Origin: CAYQQQ01 sp964420125
Lineage (GTDB): Bacteria; Actinomycetota; Acidimicrobiia; Acidimicrobiales; Microtrichaceae
Length of the DNA: 64,000 bases
Assembly (NCBI GenBank): GCA_964420125.1
Contig: CAYQQQ010000015.1
Span: 1-64,000, forward strand
Direction of reading: 5' to 3'
Part shown: piece after piece, positions 33,060 through 50,049 of the stretch
Position numbering within the stretch: the stretch's first letter is position 1
Layout: every line of letters starts with the position of its first letter
Notes under the pieces: model-generated
The model's database searches: none
What the model saw: only the letters and a program-made list of their open reading frames with translations
Told to the model about the DNA's origin: nothing
Program-made: the position numbers and the translations under genes

Positions 33060-33611
33060 GTGGCGGAGGTCAGCTCGTCGGCGCACGCCACCTCCCGGCT
33101 GGCCGCGCTGTACGAGGAGCACCTGCCGGTCGTGTTCGGGTTCTGTCGCGCCCGCCTGCCGCTGCACGACGCCGAGGACGTGACCGCGGAGGTCTTCCGG
33201 GTCACCGCCGAGCAGCTCGCCGCGGATCCCGGCGCGGAGCTCAACACGGCCTGGTTCCTCACCGCGGCGCGGAACCGGATCGTCGACCGGTGGCGTCGCG
33301 AGCAGCGGTGGCGTCCGCGGCTCGCCGTGCTGGCCGCAGGAAGCCGGTGGGAGGCGGATGGGGGAGACGTCGGATCCGGTGAGGTGATCGAGCTGCTCGA
33401 CGCCCTCCCGGTGATGCAGCGGGCCGTCCTGCTGCTGCACCACGTCGACGGCTACCCGGTGAAGGAGGTCGCGGCCATGTTGGACCGCAGCCCCCGGGCG
33501 GTGGAGTCCCTGCTGGCTCGAGGGCGTCGGGCCATGGCCGCAGCGCTGGGTGACGACACCGCCGCGCAACTGGTGGAGCCGACGGACGGAGGTGGTCCCG
33601 ATGGGTCGTGA
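33060..33611 (+). CDS. ECF-type sigma factor
   Basis: A 183-residue sigma-70 family protein. Region 2 is RLAALYEEHLPVVFGFCR through DAEDVTAEVFRVT and AARNRIVDRWRRE, which bind core polymerase and the -10 element. Region 4 is LPVMQRAVLLLHHVDGYPVKEVAAMLDRSPRAVESLLARGR, cited by its segment EVAAMLDRSPRAVESLL, binding the -35. I chose the GTG at 33060 for its GAGGAAC site. A leaderless start at GTG 32874 would add 62 residues. Its 3' end overlaps the next gene by 11 nt, and that product is a candidate membrane-bound anti-sigma factor. Confidence 0.88.
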   Translation: MAEVSSSAHATSRLAALYEEHLPVVFGFCRARLPLHDAEDVTAEVFRVTAEQLAADPGAELNTAWFLTAARNRIVDRWRREQRWRPRLAVLAAGSRWEADGGDVGSGEVIELLDALPVMQRAVLLLHHVDGYPVKEVAAMLDRSPRAVESLLARGRRAMAAALGDDTAAQLVEPTDGGGPDGS

Positions 33612-34326
33612 CCTGGACGAGGTCCTCCGCTCGGCCGAGGAGCCGAGGATGCCGCCGCCGGAGTTCGAGCGGCGCCTTCGCGGGGAGCTCCTCGGCGGGG
33701 ACTCGCACGCCGCCGAGCAGCTCTCGCCGGACCGGGCGATCGGGGACGAGCCGACGAAGAGCTCGCGCTCCGACGTCGTGGTGTCGATGGCCGAGCGCCG
33801 GCGGGGCACCGTCATCCTGACCGTCGCGGCGATGGCGCTGCTCATCGTGGCGGCCGTGTGGATGCTCGGGCCACGCGGCGGTTCCAGCGGCGTGTCGGGC
33901 AACGACGGGGGTGCGGGGAGCACGAAGGACGGTGGAGTCTCCGCCACGGGCGGCTCCATCGACCTCGACGCGGCCAGGGCGGCGTGCGACGCGTTCTCGG
34001 GGGCGACCTTCGCTGGATCGGAGCTGGACGACGTCGTCAGCCCTGCCAACGCCTCCACCATCAGTGCTCCGGAGAAGCTGCTCGCCGCCTCCCAGGAGCT
34101 GCTGGCGGCCTTCCGCACCTTCCGGTCGGCCCTCGCCGCGGCTGGCGCTCTACCCGAGCCCCTCGACGCCGAGGCGGAGCGGATCGACAGCGACCTCCGC
34201 CACGCGATCCGGCGCGTCGAGCGCGGGGAACCCGAAGAAGGACTCGAGCTGCTTCGTCGCTCCGGCGAACGCCTGGCGAACCTGGACGCGCTCCTGCGCG
34301 ACGAAGGCGTGTCGAACTGCTGGTGA
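33601..34326 (+). CDS. Single-pass membrane protein, candidate anti-sigma factor
   Basis: A 241-residue protein with an acidic cytoplasmic N-terminus (about 65 residues, including PPPEFERRLRGELLGG), one membrane helix at about residues 69-90 (VILTVAAMALLIVAAVWML), a Gly/Ser linker, and an extracytoplasmic helical domain with a Cys pair at the start and end. No known anti-sigma domain is recognised. The 11-nt overlap with the sigma-factor gene and the topology suggest it holds that sigma at the membrane. The ATG at 33601 has GGAGG 9 nt upstream. Confidence 0.72.
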   Translation: MGRDLDEVLRSAEEPRMPPPEFERRLRGELLGGDSHAAEQLSPDRAIGDEPTKSSRSDVVVSMAERRRGTVILTVAAMALLIVAAVWMLGPRGGSSGVSGNDGGAGSTKDGGVSATGGSIDLDAARAACDAFSGATFAGSELDDVVSPANASTISAPEKLLAASQELLAAFRTFRSALAAAGALPEPLDAEAERIDSDLRHAIRRVERGEPEEGLELLRRSGERLANLDALLRDEGVSNCW

Positions 34327-34370
34327 GGGACCCGCCGTCGCCCCGGCCCGTCGTGGTCGCCACGCAGCGC

Positions 34371-37037
34371 TCACCCCGAGAGGGACTCCTCGCCGAGCAG
34401 CTCCGTGAGCTCGAGGCGCGAGTGGATCCCCAGCTTCTCGTAGACCCGCTGGAGCTGGTTGGCCACCGTGCGCACCGACGTGCCCAGCTGCTGGGAGATG
34501 GCTCGGTTCGCCAACCCTTCCGAGGCGAGCACGGCGACGGTGTACTCCCGATCGGTGAGCGGTGAGGCCGTGTCGCGCAGCGCGGGAGTCCTCGCGGCCC
34601 CGCAGTCGGCGCGCAGCCGGGCGATCGTGCCGGCCGCCGCCATGGTCTGCACCCGGTCGGCGGAGCTCCCGGCCGGGGCGAGCCGGGCGGCCTGCGACGC
34701 GGCTTCCAGGGCGAGCAGCACCAGACCTCCCTGCTCGAACCGGTCGGCGGTCGCCAGCAGGTCGGCCACATCCCCTGCGGCGAGGGAGCGGGCGTGGTCG
34801 GCGCACACCGAGTCCCACCAGGTGGCTCCTGGCCTCGCCGCCATCCGGGTGAGCGGTTCGCACGCCGCCTCGACGGCCCCGTAGCGGACGGCGTCGTGGA
34901 GGCTGGTCGTGCGATGGAAGTGCTCGGCCTCGAAGCGGTTCGCCAGGCTCAGGCACCGCTGCACCGCCTCGTCGGTGCGACCTTCCGCAGCGAGGATCGC
35001 GGCCTCGGCCCTCTCCGCCCACCAGGACCGTCGATCCTCCGAGGCTCCAGGAAGGCGCGCTGCGCGATCGAGGAGCTGACGAGCCGCGCGGTGATGCCCG
35101 CCGGCGGCGGACTGGAGGGACAGCAGCGGCAGCAGCCAGGCGCCGAGCTGGACGGGCGAGCTCCGCTGGAGGCGTTCCAGCTCCTCCGGGCGGACCCGGT
35201 GCCCGACCGGTGCGCCGGTCAGCGCGCTGCGCGCCAGGGGCATCAGCCGCCGGATCATCCACGAGTCGAGCACCGCATCGGTGTCGAGCGCCGGCAGGCC
35301 GTCGACCGGACCGTCGAGCTCGCCCAGCCGGCCGACCTGGTGGAGGGCGAGCATTCGCACCATCACCAGGAGCAGCGCCGCCGGCGGGTGATCCCAGGCC
35401 CCGGGGTGCTCGTGCAGCGTCGTCAGGACGGTCTCCGGGTCGCCGACGGCCACGTGCGCGGCCAGGAGGCCCGGGAGCGCGTCGAGCGGGAACCCACCCG
35501 ACCTGCGAGCATCCCGCACGTGCTCCGCTGCGGCGAGGACCGCTCCCCGGTGGTGCTCGGCGCTCGCCAACAGCGCCCGGAGGTCGTGCGCCGAGGCATC
35601 CTCGGCGTGGTCGAGCGCTCCTCGGAGGAGCAGTGCTGCCCGGTCGGCGTCGCCGAGGTCGTGCAGCACGGCGAGGGAGTGCCCGACGGCCACCTGCGAT
35701 GCCGTCGCCCCGGGCACGTCGGGGGTGAGCTGGGCGAAGGCCGTCTCGGCCTCCTCGGCCCGTCGCAGCATGGAGAGGGCGCCGGCGCGGGCGAGCGCCC
35801 CGTCGAGGCTCCAACCGCACGCCTGGGCTGCCTCGGCGAGCTCCAGCGCCTCCTCGGGTCGGTGGTGGACCAGGGCGCGCTTCGCCGCCTCGGCCAGGAC
35901 CTGCGGATCGCAGCGCCCGAGGGCCAGGAGGAGCCGAGCGCGCAGGGCCGTCGTGACGCCCCCGGCCCGGGCGCACGGTGACAGGTCGAGCTCGGTGAGC
36001 ACCGCCGCCGCCGCCGCCCGCTGACGTGCCCGTCCTCCGGCATCGCGGTGTCGCTGTCGGAGGAGCCCAGCCGAGAACCGCAGCACGCGTCCGCCGCCCG
36101 TTGGCTCGGACACCAGGACTCCCGCCCACACGGCCTGTTCCACGGTGTGGACGCCGAAGGTGGCGACGGCCAGAGGCTCGGGCAGGTTGGCGCAGATCGC
36201 CACGGCATCGGCGAGGCGGGGGTCCTCCAGCCCGGCGAGCCACTCGTCGAGCGCAGCTCGGACGACGGGGTGCTCGGAGAGGAGGTGGCGCTCGGTGGCG
36301 CCCGCACGATCCTGCGGCGGTGCCGGGTCACGGGCCGGATCGCCGCCCGAGGCCCCCGCCACCAGCTGCACGAGGAGCCGGTGGCCACCGGTGAGCTCCC
36401 AGAGCTGCTCGAGGAAGCCGTCGTCCAGGTCCCCGCCGACGAGGTGACCGGCGAGATCGTCGCACGCATCTCGATCCAGCGGGCCGAGGTCCACCCGCAC
36501 GCAGCCGGGAGTGGACGCGAGGCGGCGCAGCCCGTCCGGTTGGTCCCTGTGGGGGCTGAGCGCCAGCACTGTGGGACACCCCTCGTCGAGCACGAGCTGC
36601 TCGACGAGGGTGAGCGACGCTGCATCGAGCAGATGGGCGTCGTCGACCAGCAGCACGACCTTCGCTGCCGAGAGGCGGCGGCGGAGCGCGCCGATCAGCA
36701 CGGGCGTGGAACCGACATCCAAATCCTCGAGGTCGGCGCCGTCGACCAGGAGGTGACCGAAGGGTGCCAGGGGCACCGAGGCACCAGTGTCGCAGCCCCT
36801 CACGATCTCGACCCTGCGCACCTGACCGCCCAACCGCTCGTGCAGGTTGCGCAACACGGAGCCGCTGCCGCTGCGGGGAGGGCCCGAGAGCACGGCCAGG
36901 GGGAGCCGACCGGCACGCGCCGCACGCTTCGGGTCGATCGCAACAGACAGCTGTTCCACCACCCCTCGAGGGACGGTCGGGTTGCCAGTCGCATCCGGTG
37001 GGCGTGCGCCCGGAAGGTCGGAGATGGTGGTGGTCAT
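34371..37037 (-). CDS. Large LuxR-type regulator with degenerate ATPase domain (LAL-like)
   Basis: An 888-residue protein with the plan of LAL/MalT regulators. An N-terminal STAND-type ATPase part comes first. Its Walker A position reads GPPRSGSGS (residues 52-60) and lacks the essential lysine, while Walker B VVLLVDDAH (about 127-135) is intact. A long alpha-helical repeat region (about 400-800) resembles TPR repeats. The last 65 residues form a LuxR helix-turn-helix: LTDREYTVAVLASEGLANRAISQQLGTSVRTVANQL, cited by its core ANRAISQQLGTSVRTVANQL. ATP binding is probably lost or altered. It diverges from the lipoprotein at 37,220 and may control it. Confidence 0.85.
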   Translation of the reverse strand: MTTTISDLPGARPPDATGNPTVPRGVVEQLSVAIDPKRAARAGRLPLAVLSGPPRSGSGSVLRNLHERLGGQVRRVEIVRGCDTGASVPLAPFGHLLVDGADLEDLDVGSTPVLIGALRRRLSAAKVVLLVDDAHLLDAASLTLVEQLVLDEGCPTVLALSPHRDQPDGLRRLASTPGCVRVDLGPLDRDACDDLAGHLVGGDLDDGFLEQLWELTGGHRLLVQLVAGASGGDPARDPAPPQDRAGATERHLLSEHPVVRAALDEWLAGLEDPRLADAVAICANLPEPLAVATFGVHTVEQAVWAGVLVSEPTGGGRVLRFSAGLLRQRHRDAGGRARQRAAAAAVLTELDLSPCARAGGVTTALRARLLLALGRCDPQVLAEAAKRALVHHRPEEALELAEAAQACGWSLDGALARAGALSMLRRAEEAETAFAQLTPDVPGATASQVAVGHSLAVLHDLGDADRAALLLRGALDHAEDASAHDLRALLASAEHHRGAVLAAAEHVRDARRSGGFPLDALPGLLAAHVAVGDPETVLTTLHEHPGAWDHPPAALLLVMVRMLALHQVGRLGELDGPVDGLPALDTDAVLDSWMIRRLMPLARSALTGAPVGHRVRPEELERLQRSSPVQLGAWLLPLLSLQSAAGGHHRAARQLLDRAARLPGASEDRRSWWAERAEAAILAAEGRTDEAVQRCLSLANRFEAEHFHRTTSLHDAVRYGAVEAACEPLTRMAARPGATWWDSVCADHARSLAAGDVADLLATADRFEQGGLVLLALEAASQAARLAPAGSSADRVQTMAAAGTIARLRADCGAARTPALRDTASPLTDREYTVAVLASEGLANRAISQQLGTSVRTVANQLQRVYEKLGIHSRLELTELLGEESLSG

Positions 37038-37219
37038 GGCTGCGGTTCTCGTCGTCGGCGGTCTCTCCACATCAACGCCTGGGCGGCTCGGTTCCCGTCG
37101 CGACGAGAGCGAAAATTGCGAGCGATCCCACGCGTTGGTGCCAGGTCCTCGACCTCGTGCGTCCCTCGCGCGCGAGGATCTCTCCGGGAGGACGAGATGG
37201 GTCGACATGGGAGAGAGCG

Positions 37220-38770
37220 GTGAGGCGCCTCGTGGCCGGTGGATCTTTCGGCGGGAGGGTCGCGGTCGCCGCCGTGGTGGTGGCGTTGCTGGTGTCGGCG
37301 TGTGCCCAGGGCGAGTCGGAGCAGCAGGCCGGCGAGGCGGACAGGGTGACGGCGGTGACCGGGGCGCCGTCGGCGGGTCCGGCTCCGGCCAGGGCGGACG
37401 ACGCCGGCTCTCAGGACGACGGGAGCGAGACCGCGACGGACCCGTCGGGAATCCCGACGCTCGAGCTGACGCCGCTGGGCTCCGGGGCCGAGGAGTGGGA
37501 CTCCTTGCGCAGCAGCGACGACGACCTCTACGCCATGACGACCTCTGACCGTCTCGCCCGGGTGGACCCCGCCACGGGCGAGGTGCTGGCCGACGCCGAG
37601 GTCGGGGCGCTGGAGGGCTGGACCGCCACGCCGGACGGCCTGGTACTGCTGGGCGCCGACCGTCGGATGGTGACGGTGCTGGAGCCTGACACGCTCGCCA
37701 CCCGTCACGTGGTCGACCTCGGTGCGGACGCCCGAGCAGGGATGAACGCCGATCTCCCCCGCACCTCGGAGCTCTGGCTCGGACTGCGCGTCCTCAACGC
37801 CGACGTGCTGGCCGGCACCACCACGCGGATGGAGGCCGTGCGCCTCGACCTCACCTCCGGGACGATCCTCGAACGCCACCCGGCCCCGCCGTGCGGTGCC
37901 GGCTCGGTGGTGCAACCGGCTCCGGACACCCTGGTCTTCGGTGTGGCGTGCGCCGAACAGCTCGCGATCCTCGACCTGGGGACCGGAGCGCTGGAGGTGA
38001 AGGAAGCCTTCCCTGCGGGGGCGCAGCTCCTGGCGCTGGACGGGCAGGTGTTCATCCGCTGGAAGGAGTTCGGCTACCTGGGTCGCCTCGACCCGAGCAC
38101 CGGCGTGCTCGACACGCTCGACCTGAACGCCGACGGTCCCGTCCTGTCGGACCTCTTCGGGCTGAACGCCGGTCCGCGAGGGATCTGGGTGGTGGGCCAG
38201 ACCGCCGAGGAGGGGTCACCCGACGTGCTGCACCTGGTCGATCCCGAGGAGCTCACGGTGGTGGCCCGCGCTCGGATCCCGCAGGGGTCGCTGGCCATCG
38301 TCGGCGACAGCGGCTACACGGCGGTCGAGGGTGCGCTGCACCGCTTCGAGCTGTCGCAGGTCGACGGCGGCGCACCGGACAGGACGGTCCGTCCGGCGCT
38401 GGGCGCGCCGGCGCCGGTCGAACCGCACACCGAGGAGGAGCAGTCGGTGCTGGAGGCCTTCGCGCTCGTGTTCGATCCCGCGCTCGACAACGCGGCGGTC
38501 GCCGATCACCTGCCCCCCGATCCTGCGGTGCTCGATGCCCGCCAGGCCGTTCGCGACGGTGCGGCGAAGGTCTGGCCCGGAGCGGAACCGGTGGCGACGG
38601 CGCTCTCCACCGATGGCGACGCGGCCACGCTCGACTACGTGTTCCTCGTCGAGGGGAAGCTCGCCTTCCCTCCGCTGTCAGCGGATCTCGATCGGGTGGA
38701 CGGGCGCTGGATCGTGACCGGCGACTCGATCTGCCGACTCGCCGAGCTGGCCGCTGCCGCTCGGTGCTGA
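37220..38770 (+). CDS. Lipoprotein with beta-propeller-like repeats
   Basis: A 516-residue exported protein. The signal sequence ends in a lipobox VSAC, with Cys28 the lipidation site. After an acidic Ser/Thr linker, residues 85-400 contain repeated strands of the type LARVDPATGEVL, VLEPDTLATRHV, LAILDLGTGALEV and LGRLDPSTGVLDTL, which suggest a PQQ- or WD-like beta-propeller. The last 110 residues look like a small separate domain ending in Cys-Arg-Leu...Arg-Cys. The role is unknown. The GTG start has GGGAGAG upstream. It is divergent from the large LuxR-type regulator. Confidence 0.82.
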   Translation: MRRLVAGGSFGGRVAVAAVVVALLVSACAQGESEQQAGEADRVTAVTGAPSAGPAPARADDAGSQDDGSETATDPSGIPTLELTPLGSGAEEWDSLRSSDDDLYAMTTSDRLARVDPATGEVLADAEVGALEGWTATPDGLVLLGADRRMVTVLEPDTLATRHVVDLGADARAGMNADLPRTSELWLGLRVLNADVLAGTTTRMEAVRLDLTSGTILERHPAPPCGAGSVVQPAPDTLVFGVACAEQLAILDLGTGALEVKEAFPAGAQLLALDGQVFIRWKEFGYLGRLDPSTGVLDTLDLNADGPVLSDLFGLNAGPRGIWVVGQTAEEGSPDVLHLVDPEELTVVARARIPQGSLAIVGDSGYTAVEGALHRFELSQVDGGAPDRTVRPALGAPAPVEPHTEEEQSVLEAFALVFDPALDNAAVADHLPPDPAVLDARQAVRDGAAKVWPGAEPVATALSTDGDAATLDYVFLVEGKLAFPPLSADLDRVDGRWIVTGDSICRLAELAAAARC

Positions 38771-39173
38771 GCGCGATCCCGCAGGGGGCCTCGCCCCCGA
38801 CCTTCGCGGTCACGTGGGCGACGTCCAAGCGGACAAGGCCGGAGAGCGGGGCGAACACGCCGGCCCTGCCCGCTTGAGCACGGGTCCACCCTTCGCCGTC
38901 GCGAGCAGTGACCCACTCCCATCGTCGGTGTTCCGGACGCAGCGCGCATGAGCACTCACCTACTCATCGGTCGTCGCGTCGCAGTTGCTGGTTGAGGGCC
39001 GGCGGACGGCGGTGATCGGCGGTAGATCTCACCTCCTTGGCCATGAGTAGGCAGTTACTCATGACACTGAGGGCGGATGCCACTAGACGAAGGGTGTCGC
39101 GTGGCCGTGCCGCGTGATTCGAGGTCATGGGTGCCCGCTGGTCGCTGCGGGTACCTGAGCGATCGGATGGGTC
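38771..39173. other. Intergenic region before the RHS gene
   Basis: A short hairpin GGGGGC-CTC-GCCCCC (38784-38798) follows the lipoprotein stop and may terminate it. TACTCAT occurs at 38961-38967 and again in the inverted repeat at 39042-39063. I see no further gene or RNA here, and no clear promoter for the RHS gene. Confidence 0.5.
39042..39063. promoter_or_regulatory. Inverted repeat upstream of the RHS gene
   Basis: CATGAGTA (39042-39049) and TACTCATG (39056-39063) are exact complements around GGCAGT. The half-site TACTCAT also occurs at 38961. This may be an operator for the RHS gene; no regulator can be assigned. Confidence 0.5.
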
Positions 39174-46622
<7,449 letters not shown>

Positions 46623-46670
46623 TGAACCGCGAGCCAAACCAGGTTCGTGGCAGAGCGAGAGGATTGAATA

Positions 46671-49640
46671 GTGCAGAGAGAGCGAAGCTCTAGTCAACTG
46701 TGTCGTGTGCTCGCATTAGGGGTCCTCATGGCTCTCCTGGCAATGGTTGCGTGCACTCCCAAACCGAATCCCGGACTGGGGGCGCCGGATCCAGCGGCAG
46801 ACGCGCTGGCAATACTGCGGGCGGAGTCGCTGATTCCGGCGAGCATAGCTGTCGGTGATCAGGGCGATGTCTCGATGCCAAGCCTGGACGTTCCAGTCCC
46901 GCTAAACGTGGCGGAAGATCCCATTGCAAGCGCGAGTTGGTTCATCGGTCGGTTCTCGGCGCTGCTCGGCGTTGAACCCAGAGATCTTGTTGCGAGCAAG
47001 TCACTGGATAACGATGATCGCGAGAGGAGCGTCAGGTTCGCACAGTACTATCTCGATCTTCCTGTCTATCGAGCACACATGATCCTCAGCCTTGACGAAG
47101 ACTCCGACAGCGTGACGTCCGTACTTGGCAACTACCTTCCAAACCCTGGAGAGACCCTGGCTGGACTTGTGCCCGCCGAGGAAGGTGGTCGTATCAGCAG
47201 CTTCACGTCCGAGGTCGACGCCGTGCTGAGCGCTGCCGCACTGTACGGCGCGGCGGTCGACACAATGGGAGTTCCCGAACTCACGTGGTTTGTTCCCTCG
47301 ATTTCCGGCGTGCCGGGGGATCCCCGTCTCGCGTGGCGCGTGATTCTTGACGGGCAACGGCCAGAGACTGGGGACATGATCGAGGAGGTGGTGCTTGATG
47401 CAGAGAACCTCAGCGAGCTCTATTCGGTTCGTGGAAGCGCCTCCAGTGACTTCTACGGAGAAGACTTCGAGATCTCACGTGTTGATGATGACGATGACAA
47501 CATGAACCTTTGTTACGCTTTTGACAACCTCGAGGAGGTGTTCGATGAAGACGGAATCCTCGGATCCGCCTTTAGCGCGGATGCATTTCTCGCATACCGA
47601 TCCTTGCACGATACATATCATAGGTTCTTCGCGCTTGGCCGCATGTCCTGGGATCACTACTACTGGGGTGGATCAGGGCCGCTCTATGTGTATTTCCGGC
47701 CGGACGACATTCAAGTTGTGGTCGAAGAGGAGCAGGCGATCTCTGGGATCGCCAGCTATATGGGTGGGGCATGTGAAACCTTGATCTTCTCGCCGGGGAG
47801 TGTCACAGACGAGATAATGGTCCACGAGTTCACGCATGGGATTACCGACCACGTTGATGGGCCAAGCGGGAAGAATGAGCCCGGAGCACTCAACGAAGGG
47901 CTTTCGGACATCATGTCAGCCTCACTCCACGATGATTGGTACCACGGCGATCCGCTGGGCTCCTGCTCCTCTGATGGTGTGGGCAGTCTCTTTCGTTCGT
48001 TGGCGGACCCTGCTGATTGCGGGGATCCGGATCAGTATAGCGAGAAGAAGTCTGGAAAGCCGGATGATGGGTTCGTCCACTCGAATTCTACGATCGTCAG
48101 CCACGCTGCTTTCTTGGCTGCCAGGGGCGGGCAGCACGCTGGGACTGGTATCGCCGTTCCGAGCAGTGGCATGGGGTCTTGGAAGGTGGCAGTTATATGG
48201 CACGATGCGCTGTCCAACTACACGGGCGAGTCAACGAAGATGAAGGGACTCCGGAATGCTGTGGTTGCTGCAGCGAGGAAGTACGATCGGAAGTTGCAGA
48301 CGTATTCGTCGCATGACGTATGCGTCGCTATCAAGGCCCATGAGGCGGTGGAGCTAGGGGTGGGCGATGTCGATTGCGATGGTCTTGACGACAGCGCTGA
48401 TAGCGACTCAGACAACGATGGAGTGCCTGACGCCAAGGATTCGGACCAGGACAACGACGGGATCTCCAACGGTAAGGACAACTGCCCAAGGCTGAGCAAT
48501 CCGGGACAGACAGACGTTGATGGTGATGGCATTGGCGACAGTTGTGAGGCTGATGCAGATGCCGATGGAGTGTTCAATAGACGGGACAACTGTCCGTATG
48601 TGAAGAATGCGGGACAGAAGGACGAGGACTTGGATGGCAAGGGAGACGCTTGTGATGACAGTGATCAGGACGGATTAACGGATGAGGCTGAGATTGCTCT
48701 CGGCACAAATCGTAATCGTAAGGACAGCGACAACGATGGGATCAGGGACAACGAGGAGGTTCGGCGCCAGCTCAATCCGCTAAGGGCCGACACCGATGGT
48801 GATGGATTGTCGGATCTAGTCGAGGTGAAGAGCATTTCAAATGGTGGCAGCGGGACCGATCCGCGAAAGCGAGACACCGATGGCGATACGCGTGGCGACG
48901 GTGCGGACAACTGTGCGCTGGTCCCTAATTGGAATCAAGCTGATGCGGATGGAGATGGGGTTGGAGATGTATGCGACAATGCTCCGATTCTTGTGAACCC
49001 GTCTCAGTCGGACACAGATGGCGACGGTATTGCAGATGTCATCGATGATGATGACGACGGGGATGGAAAATTGGACAGTGCTGACAACTGTCCTGCGGTC
49101 GCGAATACCTGGCAAGCGGATCTCGACGGCGACGGTGTTGGATCTGCGTGTGATGTTGACGAGGTTGAGTTGTCCGGAGATGACCTGAGCGGAGTTCACC
49201 TCTACGCTGAGTCGGTCGGGCGAGTGAGGATTCCGATTCGACCCTGTGATCAGTACTGTGGGCAACGGCTTGGGCGAGGGGAACTCACTCGTGTGAGTCT
49301 GCAGTTCACCTTGCCCCGCCTTGTCCGCATCGTGGACAACTTCGGGAGGGTGATGTCGACTGCGCCCGTGTCGACATCCGCCGAGCTGGCGTTCACCCCC
49401 AACCCTGACTCAGCAGTGGACTTGGGTTCTGGGCTCGATTCGCCACGCACGCAGTACTTCGCCGAGATCAGTCGCCCACCTGGGTTGGCATGTGAGGTGA
49501 CGTGTCAGGAGACGCTGATCGTCGACGGCAGCGCTGTGACCGGTCCGCGGGTGTCCATTGCGGAGGTCCCGCCGACAACAGCTCCGGGCCCGGTTCACGA
49601 AGCGGGTGAGGGGAGCGGTGTGACCGTTCCGGGTTCATGA
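46671..49640 (+). CDS. M4-type (thermolysin-like) metalloprotease lipoprotein with thrombospondin-3-like repeats
   Basis: A 989-residue exported protein. A signal peptide ends at Cys28 (AMVAC). A propeptide-like region of about 300 residues precedes the zinc site: HEFTH at residues 385-389 and the third ligand Glu409 in NEGLSD, the exact spacing of thermolysin. The catalytic histidine is probably in NSTIVSHAAF. Residues 565-835 contain about ten Asp-rich calcium repeats of the DxDxDGxxD type, interspersed with DNCPxxxNxxQxDxDxDGxGDxC units as in thrombospondin type 3. The last 150 residues form a Cys-containing domain. The gene is AT-richer than its surroundings (25 of 60 G+C in 47,461-47,520). 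It may mature or release the RHS protein. Confidence 0.9.
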   Translation: MQRERSSSQLCRVLALGVLMALLAMVACTPKPNPGLGAPDPAADALAILRAESLIPASIAVGDQGDVSMPSLDVPVPLNVAEDPIASASWFIGRFSALLGVEPRDLVASKSLDNDDRERSVRFAQYYLDLPVYRAHMILSLDEDSDSVTSVLGNYLPNPGETLAGLVPAEEGGRISSFTSEVDAVLSAAALYGAAVDTMGVPELTWFVPSISGVPGDPRLAWRVILDGQRPETGDMIEEVVLDAENLSELYSVRGSASSDFYGEDFEISRVDDDDDNMNLCYAFDNLEEVFDEDGILGSAFSADAFLAYRSLHDTYHRFFALGRMSWDHYYWGGSGPLYVYFRPDDIQVVVEEEQAISGIASYMGGACETLIFSPGSVTDEIMVHEFTHGITDHVDGPSGKNEPGALNEGLSDIMSASLHDDWYHGDPLGSCSSDGVGSLFRSLADPADCGDPDQYSEKKSGKPDDGFVHSNSTIVSHAAFLAARGGQHAGTGIAVPSSGMGSWKVAVIWHDALSNYTGESTKMKGLRNAVVAAARKYDRKLQTYSSHDVCVAIKAHEAVELGVGDVDCDGLDDSADSDSDNDGVPDAKDSDQDNDGISNGKDNCPRLSNPGQTDVDGDGIGDSCEADADADGVFNRRDNCPYVKNAGQKDEDLDGKGDACDDSDQDGLTDEAEIALGTNRNRKDSDNDGIRDNEEVRRQLNPLRADTDGDGLSDLVEVKSISNGGSGTDPRKRDTDGDTRGDGADNCALVPNWNQADADGDGVGDVCDNAPILVNPSQSDTDGDGIADVIDDDDDGDGKLDSADNCPAVANTWQADLDGDGVGSACDVDEVELSGDDLSGVHLYAESVGRVRIPIRPCDQYCGQRLGRGELTRVSLQFTLPRLVRIVDNFGRVMSTAPVSTSAELAFTPNPDSAVDLGSGLDSPRTQYFAEISRPPGLACEVTCQETLIVDGSAVTGPRVSIAEVPPTTAPGPVHEAGEGSGVTVPGS

Positions 49641-49860
49641 GTGCGGGTGGTTTCGAGTTGCAGGGGGCACAGCGGCGCTTCGGAGTCGCGGGGGTGTTGC
49701 GGTGTGCGAAGGCCATTGCTGTTGAGGATGAAGACCCCTGGGAGCGTTGCGAGCGTACGTGGAGACCGTCTCGACCTGAGTGGCCGTGGGCGCTGTGGTG
49801 CCCGGGTCTTGGTGAAGGACGGACGGCGGCGGCTGTTGCAACGTTCCGTGATGTCGGGAT
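49641..49860. other. Region between the protease gene and insertion-sequence remnants
   Basis: High-GC sequence resumes right after the protease stop. I see no gene, RNA or clear hairpin here. It may be part of a decayed IS21-type element whose end repeats begin near 49,864. Confidence 0.4.
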
Positions 49861-49863
49861 GTC

Positions 49864-49948
49864 GGCGGCCATGAGATCCTGCCCGGAGGCGGCCAAAGCT
49901 GACCGGGCGTGGCCAACAGAACTGCCCACTGGTGGCCAGTGGTTCTGC
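49864..49948 (+). repeat. IS21-type end repeats (four GGCCA-CTG boxes)
   Basis: GGCCA occurs at 49867, 49891, 49911 and 49934, each followed within 3-6 nt by CTG, with 20-24 nt spacing. Multiple repeats of this kind near the ends are characteristic of IS21-family elements, where they bind IstA. An istA fragment follows at 50,050. Confidence 0.6.
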
Positions 49949-49966
49949 TCTCGTTGATGTCCGTTG

Positions 49967-49989
49967 CCCACCAGGGTCCGTCTGGTGGG
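49967..49989. repeat. Hairpin in the IS21 remnant
   Basis: CCCACCAG and CTGGTGGG form a perfect 8-bp stem with a 7-nt loop, upstream of the istA fragment. It could limit read-through into the transposase. Confidence 0.5.
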
Positions 49990-50049
49990 TGCCCCTCCTG
50001 AGTCGACTGGTCGGTGTTGACCGGACCCGTCGACCAGGAGAGGCACGTG

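Noticed and set aside
31194..34118. 974-codon minus-strand frame opposite the TetR and sigma-factor genes
   Set aside because: The sequence is low-complexity and lacks any domain. The plus strand carries clear TetR and sigma-70 motifs over the same stretch.
34150..36243. 697-codon frame overlapping the LuxR-type regulator on the same strand
   Set aside because: It has Arg/Gly/Ala-rich shadow composition; the alternative frame has the LuxR helix-turn-helix and Walker B motif.
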